This document shows positions 10,701-23,263 of a DNA stretch of 64,000 bases, piece after piece. Both the position numbers and the translations under genes were made by a program. Below the pieces are notes generated by a model. That model searched no databases and had not been told where the DNA came from. It saw only the letters and a list, made by a program, of their open reading frames with translations. Position 1 is the first letter of the stretch; each line of letters begins with the position of its first letter. The stretch comes from Nemopilema nomurai (Eukaryota > Cnidaria > Scyphozoa > Rhizostomeae > Rhizostomatidae). The DNA lies in contig ML133436.1 of assembly GCA_003864495.1 (NCBI GenBank), positions 2,061,899-2,125,898 on the forward strand, read 5' to 3'.

Positions 10701-13700
10701 TTCAGCAAATTTCAAAATGCTAGCTCAAGAATTAAATTCTCAAGATTCATTGAACGCATTTTGCCAGTTGTAAAATCTAGAAATAGAATGCTGTTGGCAG
10801 AAGGAAATGAAGATACAAGCACTATTCTATCTTCAATATTCTGCTACACAATGCGTTTACATTTGCAAAAATGATGTTCATTAGCCACTGTTATGGATGG
10901 ATATGAGATTTTATGTAAAAAAATGCTTTCCACAATGATGTGAACATTTTTATAACTCTTGCACATTCAGGCTGATATTGGTCAGGATGAAGATTTTGAG
11001 GCTGCTAGAGAAAAGGCCACAAAGCTTGGTGCAAAGAAAGTAAGGCTACTCTAATTTTTTGTCAATGTTTGCTTATTAACGTTCTAAAGTATAAAACATT
11101 TTTACATCTTAGGAAGTTCTAGCACATGGGAAAGCCTCACACAATTTGTTGATATAGGCCTAGATGTACCAACAAATAGAGACTTTTTAGTTGCTAAAGA
11201 GAACCTGCTAGGGAAACTCCTTGGGATTTGCCTGAATGATTAGCTTTTTTAGAGGGTATAGTGGCTCTATGCAGCACATTTAATAGAGAATGAAGACATA
11301 TAAACTTATTTTCTAGATCTATATTGAGGATTTGAAATCCCAATTTGTGGAAGAGTTCATATATCCTACAGTTCAAGCCAATGCTATTTATGAAGACAGA
11401 TACCTCATGGGAACAGGTAAAGTTCTTTGTTGTGCTCAGCCAGTTATTTTGACAGTTTCTTGCCATTCTTCTGGTGTATGATACAAAGAAATTCACATGA
11501 AGCAAGTTTGTAATACTGAATTAACTCAGCCTTTGAAATCTCAAAATTATATGGAGAAGATGACCTTTATTTTTCAATCTTGAGTTAACAATGTTTAACA
11601 AAGATTTGCTGTATGCTCCTGTTCATTGTCCTTTTGCAAAGTATGACTAGCAAGGTAATATTTTTGATTATTAAAATTCTTTTCAGCTATTGCAAGACCA
11701 TGCATTGCTAGAAAGCAGGTTGAAATTGCCAAGCGTGAGGGAGCTGAGCATCTTTCTCATGGAGCCACTGGAAAGGTAAGCATGACATATCAAGCTACCC
11801 CAAAACATTAGAGGGCATTTTGGCTTTCTGGAGAATTGACATCTTATTTGTTGCATAGCTTTGCAAGTTCATTGCAATGTTTGGCTTGGCTCTAATTTCA
11901 TGTAGGATGCATGTGGCTCTCTTGCCTGCTTCTTTGGAAGGTCACATATTTGTAACCTCTTGTTGTTATCGATTCAGTTATAAATATTCTGCTCTTTTAG
12001 TTGTTCATAATCCTTCAGTTAAAAATTTGATGTATTAATTCATAGTTTTCATTATTGCGGTTTAGGGAAATGATCAAATCAGGTTTGAGTTGACATACTA
12101 TGCTCTCTACCCTGCTGCAAAGGTTTGTATTTGTGTTATATTTCTGTTTTCAATTCTTTTGTAAATTGATGCCATGTCTACTTAGTCTGTGTGCACATGC
12201 AATCATATTATAGCATATATAGCAGCTGGAACCAGGAGTAGCGCCACCTGCCAAGGAATAAGGCAGACAAGTGGGTGAGGCTAGCTGGAAATGGGGTCTG
12301 AGTGTCGAAAAGTTTTTTGGACAACGCCCTTTAAGATGCCGGAAAACGCGCAAATCGTAACTATCTTATAGTAACAACGGGGAAGCCAATTATCGTTATC
12401 ATCACCGTCATCATCTTAATTTTCATGGCCAGATTCACTTGTGTCATGAAGCCATTTTTTACTACCTTCCGCCATCTCTCTTAATTTTGAACATTCGCCT
12501 TCGTCCAACTGCCTTTCTTCATTTCTTCTTCAACTTGGTATTTGACTTTTTTCAAAACCAACGACCTGAAAGTTCAGTGCCTTTGTTAAAATATCTTCTT
12601 CTTGTCTCCTTAAGATATATCCAAACCATTTCAAACCATTGGCATTTGTTAGACCATCTACAGTTTCTTTTAAGCCCCTCAACTTATCGGTTTATCTATC
12701 TTATCCCGCAGTTTCACTCTGCAAATCACTCTAATCGTAGCTTTCTCGCTTCCCTCAAAATTGGCACCTCTTATGTTGCTGTCCAATGAACCACTGCCAT
12801 ATAAGATAGCTGATCTTACAAAATTGCAGTAATTTTTTTTTCAAATTCAAAGTGGACCTTTTTCCAGTAAGAAGTTTACAATATTCTCTAAATCTTGGCA
12901 GTCCAGTCTTTGCTCTTCCTGTCGCTGCCTTTTCATACCCACCGCTATACACTCAACCTTGCACCCAGATAACTGAAACATCTCATCGCGTTTACATCGT
13001 CCTATAAATCTTTAACTGACTGTTCTATCCCCCCCCCTCCCTTTCAAATATTCAATGCAGACAAATTGTCTTGAGTTGCGAGTCACATTTTTCACTTTGA
13101 CACAAACCACGTGAGTCTGTTTACCACAATCAACACCGAGTAAGTAGTTACTATTCCCCTTCTATACCACTCACCATAACCTTGAACTTCCTAGGAGCTT
13201 GACGTTGCTCCTGAACATCTCGTTCCATTTCTGTCTAAATTAGATCATCTACATATAGAGTTTTATATAACAGACCTTCTGTAACAGCATCAACCATGGT
13301 TGCAAACAGAATTGGTGATAACACAGGCCCGTGGTGCACAGCCTACATTCACACATTCTCTGAGAGCTCTGACCTAACTCTAGCTCTAGTCTTTGTTCCG
13401 GTATATAGAATCATATCTGCTTTCACCATTGAATCTGGCACGTCTCTTTTCCCCATCGCACATTCCATCGAATTTTGTGGCGCTTGGTCAAACACCTTTC
13501 CAAGTCCGCAAGACACATGTGCAGCCTTATGCCTTCGTCTCGATACCCTTCTTCCATTCTTCTTAGTATAAACAGTGCATCTGTCGTCTTTTTTCCTGGC
13601 AAACCAACTGAATTAAGTCTGAAATGACTAATCTTCTTAGCTTCTCCTCCATCACCCTAACCACGATTTTCATAGCGTGTTTCAATAGCCTCATTCCCCT

Positions 13701-16700
13701 ATACGCACCACAGTTTATAACACCCGATTTTCTTTGTTACCTTGGCAGGCTCTTGACATCTTTTCAGGACAAAGCATTTTCTAAAGCATGATTTCTGAAT
13801 TCGTTTTCAGGTAGTTGCACCATGGAAAATGCCAGAGTTTTTTGAGAGGTTCCAGGGACGACTTGACCTTTTTGAATATGCAAAGGTATTCTTTTGTGCT
13901 GAAGCTAGTATCATGAATCTATAAAAGCAATTGTGCTCATGTTGGTTGACATGTTTTTATTGTTTATCTTATAGCTAGTAGTTTCTTATTGTTTATTGAC
14001 TATCTGTTGACTGGCACACTTTTGCCCATAGAAAAACAACATTCCCCTACCAGTCACACCGAAGAGCCCATGGAGTATGGATGCTAATTTGATGCATATC
14101 AGGTAAGAATAAAATGACCAACTCCTTAGATGAGACAGGAAGCAATCTATTTTGCTCCTATTTCCTTACGTAGCAGTCTTTAGATGTAGTTAGCTGCTAT
14201 TCAAGCTTTTGAGAAGAGCATGTTATTTTTATCCAGGCATGAACTGTTATTTTATAGTTGAAGTGGCTCAAACCACTCTGGTATTCATGCAATCTTTTTT
14301 GGGTTATTTCAATTGACACTCTTGCTATTGATATCTCTGAGGTACCCTTATTTTGAGTCTTAAATTAGGCAAAGATGAGTTTATGGATTTCGGCTTTGAT
14401 CTCTTTGTTTTCTTCATGATGAGCAAGCAGATACTGTCCTATAGCAAATTTTAGTGGTTAAAATATTGTAAGTTGTCATGTTTTGTTTTTAGCTATGAAT
14501 CTGGAATACTTGAAGACCCTGCTGTAGGTATTTTTTGCTGCTGTAAAGCTTTATCAACAGTTTTTAGTGAAATTTAATCAAATAAAATTCCAATCAAGTT
14601 TAGTGGATTTTGCGCACTGTCTGTCTATGGATTATGCCGACCATGATGGCAAATTCATCAGTGAAGCTAATATGACAGAGTGCTCTTTCACAACAAAGTT
14701 GCTTATATTATCTTTCCTGATGCTCAACACTAGTACGTTTATGCGTATCTTACTCTTTCACTTTGATACCCTAACATAGATGCTATTATTTTCAGGCACC
14801 AGCACCAGAAGACATTTATCAGATGACAACCGATCCAGCCAAATCGCCTGAAAAGGTTTTGTAGCATGTTAACATTCTGTCGCTATTGCATTTGAAACTT
14901 GCTTCGAACCCTCCTTTCTCTAAACCACGGCTTTTTTAAACTTTCATTTCAAGATTTGTTGTGGCATATATTTTATAGTTTCGACCTCCTTTCAATTTTA
15001 CATTAAGAGATTTTAAAATTATTTTTAGATTATAACAGATCAATATTTACTCTTTTTTAGCCAGAAAACATTGAGCTGGAGTTCAAGCGAGGTACTGTTT
15101 TTTTATCAGCCATTCCTACATTTGTGGTGAAACCTAATTTTCTTGCAAATATATTTGCAACTTAATAAGCATGTTTGACCATCATGGTAGAGATCCTCTA
15201 TTCTTACCCCCTTTCCTACTCCCTTTTGCTGCCTTCCTTCCTTCCTTCATTCCTTCCTTCTCTGTTCTCATTTCGACAACTTTGCCTTTTTTCGCTATTT
15301 GTTTGGCACTCGTATTTTTTTTGTCTCAGGTGTTCCAGTTAAAGTTAAGAACCTTGACGATGGCACTGTCTTTGAGAAGCCTCTTGACATATTTTCATAT
15401 CTGAACAAAGTTGGGTAAGCATCCTCCATTTACTCAGTTTTACAGTGCAACCTTCCTTAAATATTTGTTCTGCTCTGCATGTCTCTAGTTATTCGGAAAA
15501 GATATGTATGGTTTAACGTTTTCCAACATTCATGTATCTTTTTTACCTCCTTTTGTATTATCAACAGTGAAGATAGCACAATAAGGTGCAGTCACAGAGT
15601 GACCAATGATCAATCTTATTCGATTATTAATTGTTGATGTGTGAGCTGTACTCTAAACTGCTGTTGTATTTTGCCGAGCCTTTTCATTCTTATGTCTAAG
15701 CTCTTGATGCTATCCTTACAGGGGCCGACATGGAGTTGGTCGAATCGACATTGTAGAGAACAGATATATTGGCATGAAGTCGCGAGGTAGAGAAGAAGTA
15801 GTTTATGGTTATGCGTAAACTCCCTTTTGCTGTTGTCCTTGATGCAGAAGCTTATCCTCACCATACCTTGCATTTTGTTCTTGAAGAGGTCGTATTTTGT
15901 AACACAGCTGTGTTACTTTTCAACCTCGGTCAGATTTCGCAACTTGAAGATAGCGCTGTTAATTCGTTTTATGCATCACCACAATTGTATTGTCTGTTAG
16001 TGGTTCGGAAGTAGAAGTCAGAATCAGTACTTGTAGAGTCGAAGACAAAACGGGATCATGAATTATGGTCTGTCCACAAGTGTAGCTTAAGCCTGCCCTA
16101 AGCAGAGCTCTTGGTTATTTTTCTTTTGTTTGTGTTTGAAGGTATCTACGAAACTCCAGGAGGAGAGATTCTGCGGGAAGCTCACTTAGACATTGAAACT
16201 TTTACGATTGACAGGGTAATTTATTACCTATTCATTTTCTGCGTTCATTTCATCCAATCTATATAGTTCAACCCTTGCTAACAATCAGCCTAAAATCATA
16301 AAAATTAATACCAAAGCAAACGCAAGAGCCAACCAACAAAGAACAACCTTTTTCTCTTTTTAGAATTTGCGGAAGATAAAGCAGCAACTGTCCTCTGATT
16401 TTTCAGAGCAGATTTACAATGGTATTTATCATACTGCAACCTGCTTATGTTGTGTAGGATTGTTTATGTGTAACATATATGGAATTGCGGCGTTTCACTT
16501 TTTTTTAAATCTCTTTAAATTTAATTCTAGTTATTTTTAAGCCCTATACTATTTGATACCCTTGGAATATGAAAGTTCATTAACGCGATCCTTTATTTCT
16601 TTTTTTAGGAATGTGGTACAGTGCCGAGTGTGAATTTGTGAGGTATTTCTACCTTTTTCTCGGTTGCGCCTTTTGAAGTTAAACAAACAACAATAGAATT

Positions 16701-18356
16701 ACATGGAAAGACCCTAAAAGATGAAATCTTCTAGTGGAAAGATTCAGCGGTGTTTTTTGTGTGCTCAACTTGTACATGGTGTCTATATGTGAAAGTTTTA
16801 TGATTTTTTACAACTGCTTTTAACCAGTTACATAATCCATTCCATACACTCCTAAGAAGTAAAAGTTTACTATTATAGCATTGAAACGCACACCCTTATA
16901 TTTTCAAACGCCTTGAGTACCAGGCCAAACAATGAGGAATCCGCACTTACTTGTCAGTTGGTTGTAACTTTAAATTCTTCGCTTGAAGGTTTTGCATCGA
17001 CAAAAGCCAAGAGTTTGTTGAAGGCAGCGTCAAGATGGCCATCTTCAAAGGAAAGGTCGGTCTTTCAAAATAAAATTGAATTGTGAGAAGGATTTCTTTT
17101 GAAAGTTTTTACAAAGTTTTTATTGCATTTTGAGATGGATGCTAGTGTCAGGATATATAATTTAGAACAAAAGTGTTATGGAATTAAGTGATTTTAAGAA
17201 GACGTGATGATAACACTCATAAAGAGTAGAGATATAAAGTTAAGTAGAAGTGTGACTCTACTGGCTTAACTATTCTCAGTAGCTTTTTTGCAATTATGTT
17301 TCTCAGGTTTATATAAAATCAAGGGAATCTAAGATGTCACTTTACAACCAAGAACTTGTCAGGTTCGTATCTTCTTGTTTACATTCTCGAAGGACGGTAA
17401 CATTTTAAGCTTTTGGAAAGTCGTTTAAGAATTTAATCCACGATGTTACTTAAAATAGGCTACAATGTCAATATGATAGTCATTCGCACATCGTGATCTC
17501 AACATAGAATTCTGAGCTCTATAACCGTAGATCCATTTTCATGCCAAGTTTTTATAATTTACACTCTATGTATATAAGATTAAGTAAAATACAGAAATAC
17601 AGAAAGTTGAAGATGCTTAAGTTTTAAACCAAATATTTACGTCAAAACTCAAGCATCTTTGAATGTTTGACAATGTGAGCCTGGCTAAAAGCATATGTTG
17701 GCTTTTTGGTGTGAAATGGAGTAGCCTGTTCCACGACTTAACGAGATGACTTCCAATCTTGTAGTATGGATGTCGCTGGAGGCTATGACCCACGTGATTC
17801 AGGTGGCTTCATTAAGGTGGTAGCTCTCAGGTATATAAATTATCATATTACTAAATGTTTATCGTTACTAAGCACTGTGGTGTTCGAAGAAGACTTACTT
17901 ATTTTCATAGTTCAAGACCCTAAAATTGAAATCACGCTCGTTTGGTAGTATATCTCAAGTTTCCTAGCACTATTTCTCCAGTCTAAGGAGGTTGCACTGT
18001 TGTCACTCTGAACACGATTTCTCAGTTGTCGCAGCTACGATGGTGTGACCAATACCCAAATACCCTTGTTTTAATAAATTAGAAAGGGACCCAATTGTTA
18101 TTAAATTTTGTAAGGCTTTAGATCCTTGTAAAGATAAATCTTTTAAGAATTCAATTTATACATTCAATCAGAGAGCAGATATAATTTTTTATGGAGTCTA
18201 AGATTGAATTAATAGCCATCCATGTTGTGAATATCGTAATTTGCAATTGCTGTATTGGATTGAAATCCATTTGTCTTACGTTTTTGCTTTACGTGCGTGC
18301 GTTCTGTTTTCAGGCTACGTGAGCATGCAAGATTGCAAGGTTTGCAGAAGAAGTGA
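7777..18356 (+). CDS. ASS1: Argininosuccinate synthase, complete 19-exon gene
   Basis: This cytosolic enzyme joins citrulline and aspartate, using ATP, to make argininosuccinate (urea cycle, arginine and NO supply). Coding exons are 7777-7884, 10971-11039, 11317-11416, 11687-11775, 12066-12122, 13811-13885, 14032-14102, 14493-14523, 14796-14855, 15061-15091, 15330-15414, 15722-15786, 16142-16215, 16364-16421, 16609-16642, 16989-17055, 17307-17362, 17765-17830, 18314-18356. All introns are GT..AG and all phases match. The total is 1239 nt, 412 residues, the same length as the human enzyme. The ATP-binding loop AYSGGLDTS is in exon 1. Other family blocks are [58 protein letters not shown] and ECEFVR. 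Exon 8 ends at 14523 by choice: GCT|GTAGGT gives a canonical donor, whereas GTA|GGTATT would not. There is no AATAAA near the stop; the first clear one is at 19181. The gene looks intact. Confidence 0.97.
7885..10970. other. ASS1 intron 1
   Basis: A 3.1 kb intron without a supported nested gene. It contains a short tandem ACCATTCCGT doublet near 9020-9040 and otherwise AT-rich unique-looking DNA. Confidence 0.6.
12390..13745 (-). mobile_element. Decayed LINE reverse-transcriptase relic in ASS1 intron 5
   Basis: Read on the minus strand, intron 5 contains diverged blocks of a non-LTR retrotransposon in the correct order. These are [13 protein letters not shown] (13.7 kb), a FGLPGK..TDA block, a degraded AFDRVP-type block (KVFDQAP near 13.48 kb), a YVDD-type box (LYVDDLI near 13.26 kb), a KVMVSG block, a Cys-rich block and the C-terminal [16 protein letters not shown] block (near 12.6 kb). 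Several frameshifts and stops interrupt it, so it is inactive. It lies antisense to ASS1 and does not touch the splice sites. Family placement beyond a LINE with AFDRVP/YADD-type RT is not claimed. Confidence 0.8.
15232..15260. repeat. (CTTC)n tract in ASS1 intron 10
   Basis: A CTTC-rich tract about 70 bp before the acceptor of exon 11; it adds to an already long pyrimidine-rich region. Confidence 0.8.
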
Positions 18357-20478
18357 TTTTAGAGAGATTTGAACATGTTTGTAGACCGCATTGTTAACCA
18401 AGGTGTCCTATGAAATAGTATTTATTAACCAGCCGCTTTAAACGTGTCACCTACAGCACAACAGTGCGATGAGTGAAAGCTTGACTAAGAGTCGTGTTTC
18501 TTTATTTCTTCTCTCCGGCTTCCACATGGATGTGAATTTATTCAAAAGCCTGAAGGTATATACAGCAAAATTCAGTGGCTCAAGAAGAAGTCACGTTTTC
18601 AACATGAAAGTTTAGTAGGCGCTAATTGGTTTTCCGTGCTTTTCCACCACAACTGGCTGTTTATTCAATCAACTTCTGGTGATTTTCCAACGTTTGCATA
18701 CTCCAACGAGTGTAAGACGGAAAAGCACTCTAAATATGTGGAAACTACGAATCCGCTCTTCCGTTCTGTTTTGCTATCATTTGTTTAGCTTTATAGTTTA
18801 AAAAAGTTTCTTTGTTCCACAAGGTGAGCTGAGCAAACAAACGAACTTAAACACCTGACAATGACCATCATGTGATTTTGCACGGATATCGGTAACTTGA
18901 GATATCGGAGAAGAGGTTTAGCCAGGGGTCCAAAAATGGTTGTTAGCGGAAAAATGTAGCCCTTCCATTGATCTGTTCTAAGCATACTATGATAACCGAC
19001 TAGTTCCCCAATTGCTGGCCACAGTTCTAAGCACACCACTATGGAAAAACCCACAACTTCATTCAGGAATATTATTATCATTATAATCGTTATAAATTTA
19101 TCCAAGTGTCTCTGAATTTAGCATACTGTGCCAATTGGTGACACTCTTTATTACTACAATCAAAATGAAATTAATTAATTAATAAAAGAAACTACGAAGT
19201 AAACTTTTTTCTCTAAAATAGTAAAAAATATTGCTTCAACAGGCCATGAGACATGACAAGTTATATGACTATCATGTTTGTGTATTTATTTCTCCAGAAT
19301 GATAGAATGGTTTGAGGAATGGATTTTGCCATTAGAAACCATTCATAGCTATAGGGGCAAAAGCTATAGGCCCAAAGACTGGAATTGTTCAAGGGCGCCA
19401 GCTACTAGGGAAAAATTACTATATTTCAATAAAATGGGTTTTGAAAACAGGAATCATGTAAACCAAAGGGAGATATAGCTCGAAAACCTGTATTGTGACT
19501 GAGAATAACGCAACGTTTGCCACTTGATAAAGTACACGCTTTTTCTAAGAATTTTAGTCTTGATAAAGGTTGAGCCTGGCATCATTCTTAAATTTCAGCA
19601 ATTCTCAGCCTCAGTATTTCTACAGGAATGTAATGTAAATAGTTTAATCTGATTTCAACACTTGGGCTTTATTTAGTTTATGAAGTCTGTTATTTGACCA
19701 TTTTTACTCACTATACAGTTTTACCTACATCATCTTTAATATTATGCTCCTGAAAGGTCAAAACCTTGGTGGGCTTGAATTTAGCTTAATCTTGATCAAG
19801 AAGCACTAATACTATAAAAATTGCTTAACAAATTGGTTACTTTAAGCAGGATATTTTTTAGCTATGGGAGTTCCAGATTATTTGCTTTGAAGTTTCACTA
19901 CAAAAAACAGCTTGAAACAACTAGAGCATTGATACAACTATGTACCCAAAAAGATTATTATGGAATCAAATAAATGAATTAGTACCATGAAAGCAAAAAT
20001 TTGTACTAAGGAGAGAAATTCTTAAAGAATAGTTTGCATTAAAGACTTATATGTGTCGATTGCCACGCATTACCTTCCCCATTGCTGGTGCCATACTCAG
20101 ATTGAAGAAAGCACTATGTAAGAGGAGGTGCCATGAAAAGAATCTTGTATTACTACAACTGACTCAAGGATAAAGTACTGCAAAGTTCTTGATAAAAGTT
20201 CCTAGGAGAACATCAGAGTGCAAAAAGAACATCTCACAATATCTAGAAGTGACTATCCTACCAAAGTCTTGAATATGAAAAAATGGATGCAATGAATGGG
20301 TGCATTTGGGAAGAGACTTGACAGATTAAAGAAGATTCACTCCAGGGATCTGTCAGTGTTGATATGAAAAAGAGTTGTTAATCTCTTGCATTTTTGGTCT
20401 ACAACCTGTCTATTTCCACCAGTAGGCCAGATATACCTAAATAAATATACATAAAGATCAAGATGAGTTCATTATTTT
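18357..20478. other. ASS1 3' flank and intergenic stretch
   Basis: Holds the 3' UTR of ASS1 (end not defined; AATAAA at 19181 is the first good signal) and a dispersed repeat copy at 19550-19620. No other supported gene. Confidence 0.5.
19550..19620. repeat. Dispersed repeat, copy B
   Basis: Diverged copy of the block series at 4393-4480, same orientation (shares AATTTTAGTCTTGA, AGCCTGG, TTTCAGCAATT, CAGCCTCA). Confidence 0.6.
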
Positions 20479-21609
20479 TCACACAAGATGCTCTGGAATC
20501 AATAAAGCAAGATCCTTTCTTGCTTTTTGAAGGCATTCTGTATATGCTAGAGCCTCTTCTTCGTTTCCCTTCTCTTTGTAAAACTCAACTGCAAACTCAT
20601 TTCGTGTTACTGCAACCATCAACCCAAACATCTTTCTTGCATTTGGATCTGTTAGGAAGTTTGTTGACAGGTGATCTCTATTTGAATTTAGCATGCAGAC
20701 TTCAAGTACATGCATATTCACTTGGCTGTCCTCAAAGAAATCAAGAACTTGGAAAAATGCACCTCTTAGAAGTATCTCCTCCTCCTTGGGAAAATCTGAC
20801 AAACTTTGTATGTTTACAGCACAGATGGTGCTTATAATTCCGGTTGGATTACATTTTTTATAATATTTGAGATACCTGGGCTTTAGATCCAATACATGTA
20901 TCTTGAAAATAATGGCTTTTCTCTTGGTGGAAACAAACTTCTTTGCCACTTCAATATTAGTTGATGAGGACATAAGGCATAATGGGATAGCAATGTAGCG
21001 TTGCTGGATTTCCTTTTTCATCAAGATCTGGAATGCCTCAAAGTCTGAATCATCTACTCCAACACCCCTGTAAACTATACCAGTAAAGTTATTGCATGTT
21101 TTGTCTGCCAGGCAAAGATTGAAGAGGTCTATATTGATAAGCTCAACAAGGAACACTATTGTTTGGATTGTCCTGGTGTCGTTTGTAGTATCCTCATACC
21201 TAAACAACGAGTTCATAATGCCAAATATTTTATTGAAGCCCATTTCTGATGTATACAAACGTATGGCATTGAAATCAGTTTTCTCGAGTTGGGTTTCGTC
21301 GACATCTCCCCAATTTTGATCTTCAGCTCTGATCATATTGACCCTCTCAAGGAAACCCTTGTCCACTTCACCCCTAAGCTTTCCTGTCAAAAATTCTGCA
21401 AGATCATTTGCGAATTTCACTCGGTCGTCCCAATGATCCCTGATATAGACAATTGACTTCCTCACTTCAGCCATCCGATACATGACAAATTCTCCATTAT
21501 AGTAAGGCTTCAAATCATTCAAATTCTGACTTTGGAACAGTTCCGGTGATTGTTTATCTGAGCCGAAGCGTTCCACACGCACCAAATCGATTTTGTCCCG
21601 AAAGTCCAT
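20479..21609 (-). CDS. Intronless mono-ADP-ribosyltransferase (R-S-E type)
   Basis: A 376-residue single-exon protein. It carries the three marks of arginine-type ADP-ribosyltransferases in the right order and spacing: an NAD-binding Arg in VYRGV (R181), a Ser motif MSSSTN (about 213-218) followed by AKKF, and an E-x-E element KEEEIL (E276/E278) followed by a hydrophobic strand. Enzymes of this fold move ADP-ribose from NAD+ to a protein side chain. The catalytic residues look intact. Residues 1-170 form a helical N-terminal part without a recognised domain. The last 40 residues (EFYKEKGNEEEALAYTECLQKA) look like one TPR-like helical hairpin. There is no signal peptide or membrane anchor, so a cytosolic place is likely. 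The start ATG at 21609 is the first in frame. No polyadenylation signal was found close by. The precise subfamily is uncertain. Confidence 0.75.
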   Translation of the reverse strand: MDFRDKIDLVRVERFGSDKQSPELFQSQNLNDLKPYYNGEFVMYRMAEVRKSIVYIRDHWDDRVKFANDLAEFLTGKLRGEVDKGFLERVNMIRAEDQNWGDVDETQLEKTDFNAIRLYTSEMGFNKIFGIMNSLFRYEDTTNDTRTIQTIVFLVELINIDLFNLCLADKTCNNFTGIVYRGVGVDDSDFEAFQILMKKEIQQRYIAIPLCLMSSSTNIEVAKKFVSTKRKAIIFKIHVLDLKPRYLKYYKKCNPTGIISTICAVNIQSLSDFPKEEEILLRGAFFQVLDFFEDSQVNMHVLEVCMLNSNRDHLSTNFLTDPNARKMFGLMVAVTRNEFAVEFYKEKGNEEEALAYTECLQKARKDLALLIPEHLV

Positions 21610-22980
21610 GGCGCAAATAGAAGGAAACCGAAAGAAACTTTATCCCGAGAGCTTTAGGCTAATCCAAAGTTTTCTTCCGGAACTTCTTCCAGTTCCTAAG
21701 AAGCAAACTCAGTTGGATTTGTTCCCAGTCCCCTTGCCTACGTCCTTCTGAGAAATGCGCCCTTGCAAACAGGAATTCTTTGGTACCAGTGCAAAAAGGT
21801 GTGACTCAATGGTATCCAGTATCTACATTTAATCCAGAGAACTGTCAGACCCGTTAAATAGCAAAGATGTCGATTAGAAATTGTGCCCACGTAATGCTCC
21901 CAAATTCAAAGAATGGAGCGAAGAGGTAGTTGACCTCAGACGTGAACAAAACATAAATACTAAATATTTTTAATGTGACAGTTTTTTCTGCACGGATTTT
22001 TATCACAGGATTGCTATACGGTTTTTCTCAATTGACGTACCACTGGTCTAAATAGCATAAATTAGAGAAACAAACTGTTTTTAAAGCCAAAATTTGGCCA
22101 ATAGCCAACATCTCCAGAACAAGGAAAGGAAAGTCAGCGCCGTTTGTAACAACATGATACAAAACAATTTAATTTTTCAACATTTCGCCAGTTAGAACTT
22201 AGATTGTCAGTTAGAAAAAAGTTAGAATGAAGTACTTCCATCTCTCTTCTATCAGCATCGTGTTTAATTAGATAATAATATCGGCGAATTTGTGGTTCGC
22301 TAGAAATTCATAGATACCCCAGCAGGTGTGCAAGCTGAAATAGTCGACAATCACTGTATTTGGTGATCAGAATATCGTTATTATGTGGCCGGTAGGGTGC
22401 CACTTTCTCATTGCAGTGCCATAATTGTGAAGATTAAACCTATGATAGGGGCGTTTATCACACTTATAGCTAAGGTAGAGGGCGTGGTCGAAGGCGAAAA
22501 GTTAGCAAGAGCTTTTATAGGAATTATAATAAATAATAAGATGTCAGGTCAAAGGCTGCGTATAAAGCATACGGGCGAAAACATTAACAAATAACCAAAA
22601 ATCTTCAAAGCAAAATGGTGAGGGACTCAGGGGAGCCAAGCCAACACTGATACTCTCCTTAGAGTTTTTGCAAGGTAAGACCTCTGCGAGATCCATTGGA
22701 GCTAATCAAAGTGCGGACAATCTTATGATTATGATGACGACTCAGATGCCGTCTCAGACGAACACAAATTGCCACTGGAATACACGCAAAAGAATAAAAT
22801 TAAAATAGAGTTTTGGGATAGGATGGTATGTCAAGTCACGATCAAGAAAGTAGCCACAGGGATGCCAAGATGAACTGCAGTATCATCTGCGGAATGCGCA
22901 GATTGCTCTTTCCCCATGGAAGCCCTGTGACATGTTATGCTTGATCAAGTGAGCACAGGAGACTAAAATGTGTCAACGTG
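21610..22980. other. Intergenic stretch
   Basis: Upstream flank of the ADP-ribosyltransferase gene. No coding region, RNA gene or named repeat could be supported. Confidence 0.45.
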
Positions 22981-23263
22981 AAATACCGGGCTTTGAGAAA
23001 ATTTGGTCAACCCTACCAAACCGGCCTACCGGCGGCCCTCAAGCCCTATGGCTGAGAATGAGTTCCTTGTTGAAAAATACCGGGCTTTGAGAAAATTTGG
23101 TCAACCCTACCAAACCGGCATACCGGCGGCCCTCAACTCCTATGGCTAAAGAATGAGTTCCTTGTTGAAAAATACCGGGCTTTGAGAAAATTTGGTCAAC
23201 CCTACCAAACCGGCCTACCGGCGGCCCTCAACCCCTATGGCTGAGAATGAGTTCCTTGTTGAA
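22981..23263. repeat. Three-copy 94-95 bp tandem repeat with coding-like unit
   Basis: Copies start at about 22981, 23075 and 23170 and differ by only a few bases (for example CGGCCTACC/CGGCATACC and GGCTGAG/GGCTAAAG). On the plus strand each unit reads as a peptide-like string including KYRALRKFGQPYQTG and then LPAAL(K/N)PYG. A unit length that is not a multiple of three, plus TGA/TAA after PYG, prevents one continuous frame. The first copy lacks the ENEFLVE part that precedes the later copies. It could be a tandemly duplicated exon relic or a minisatellite that is open by chance. Confidence 0.8.

Noticed and set aside
13296..13571. 91-codon plus-strand frame in ASS1 intron 5
   Set aside because: It is the opposite-strand shadow of the LINE reverse-transcriptase relic.
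14524..14527. Non-canonical GG donor after exon 8 of ASS1
   Set aside because: A canonical GT donor four bases earlier keeps phase and the family alignment, so no unusual splicing is needed.
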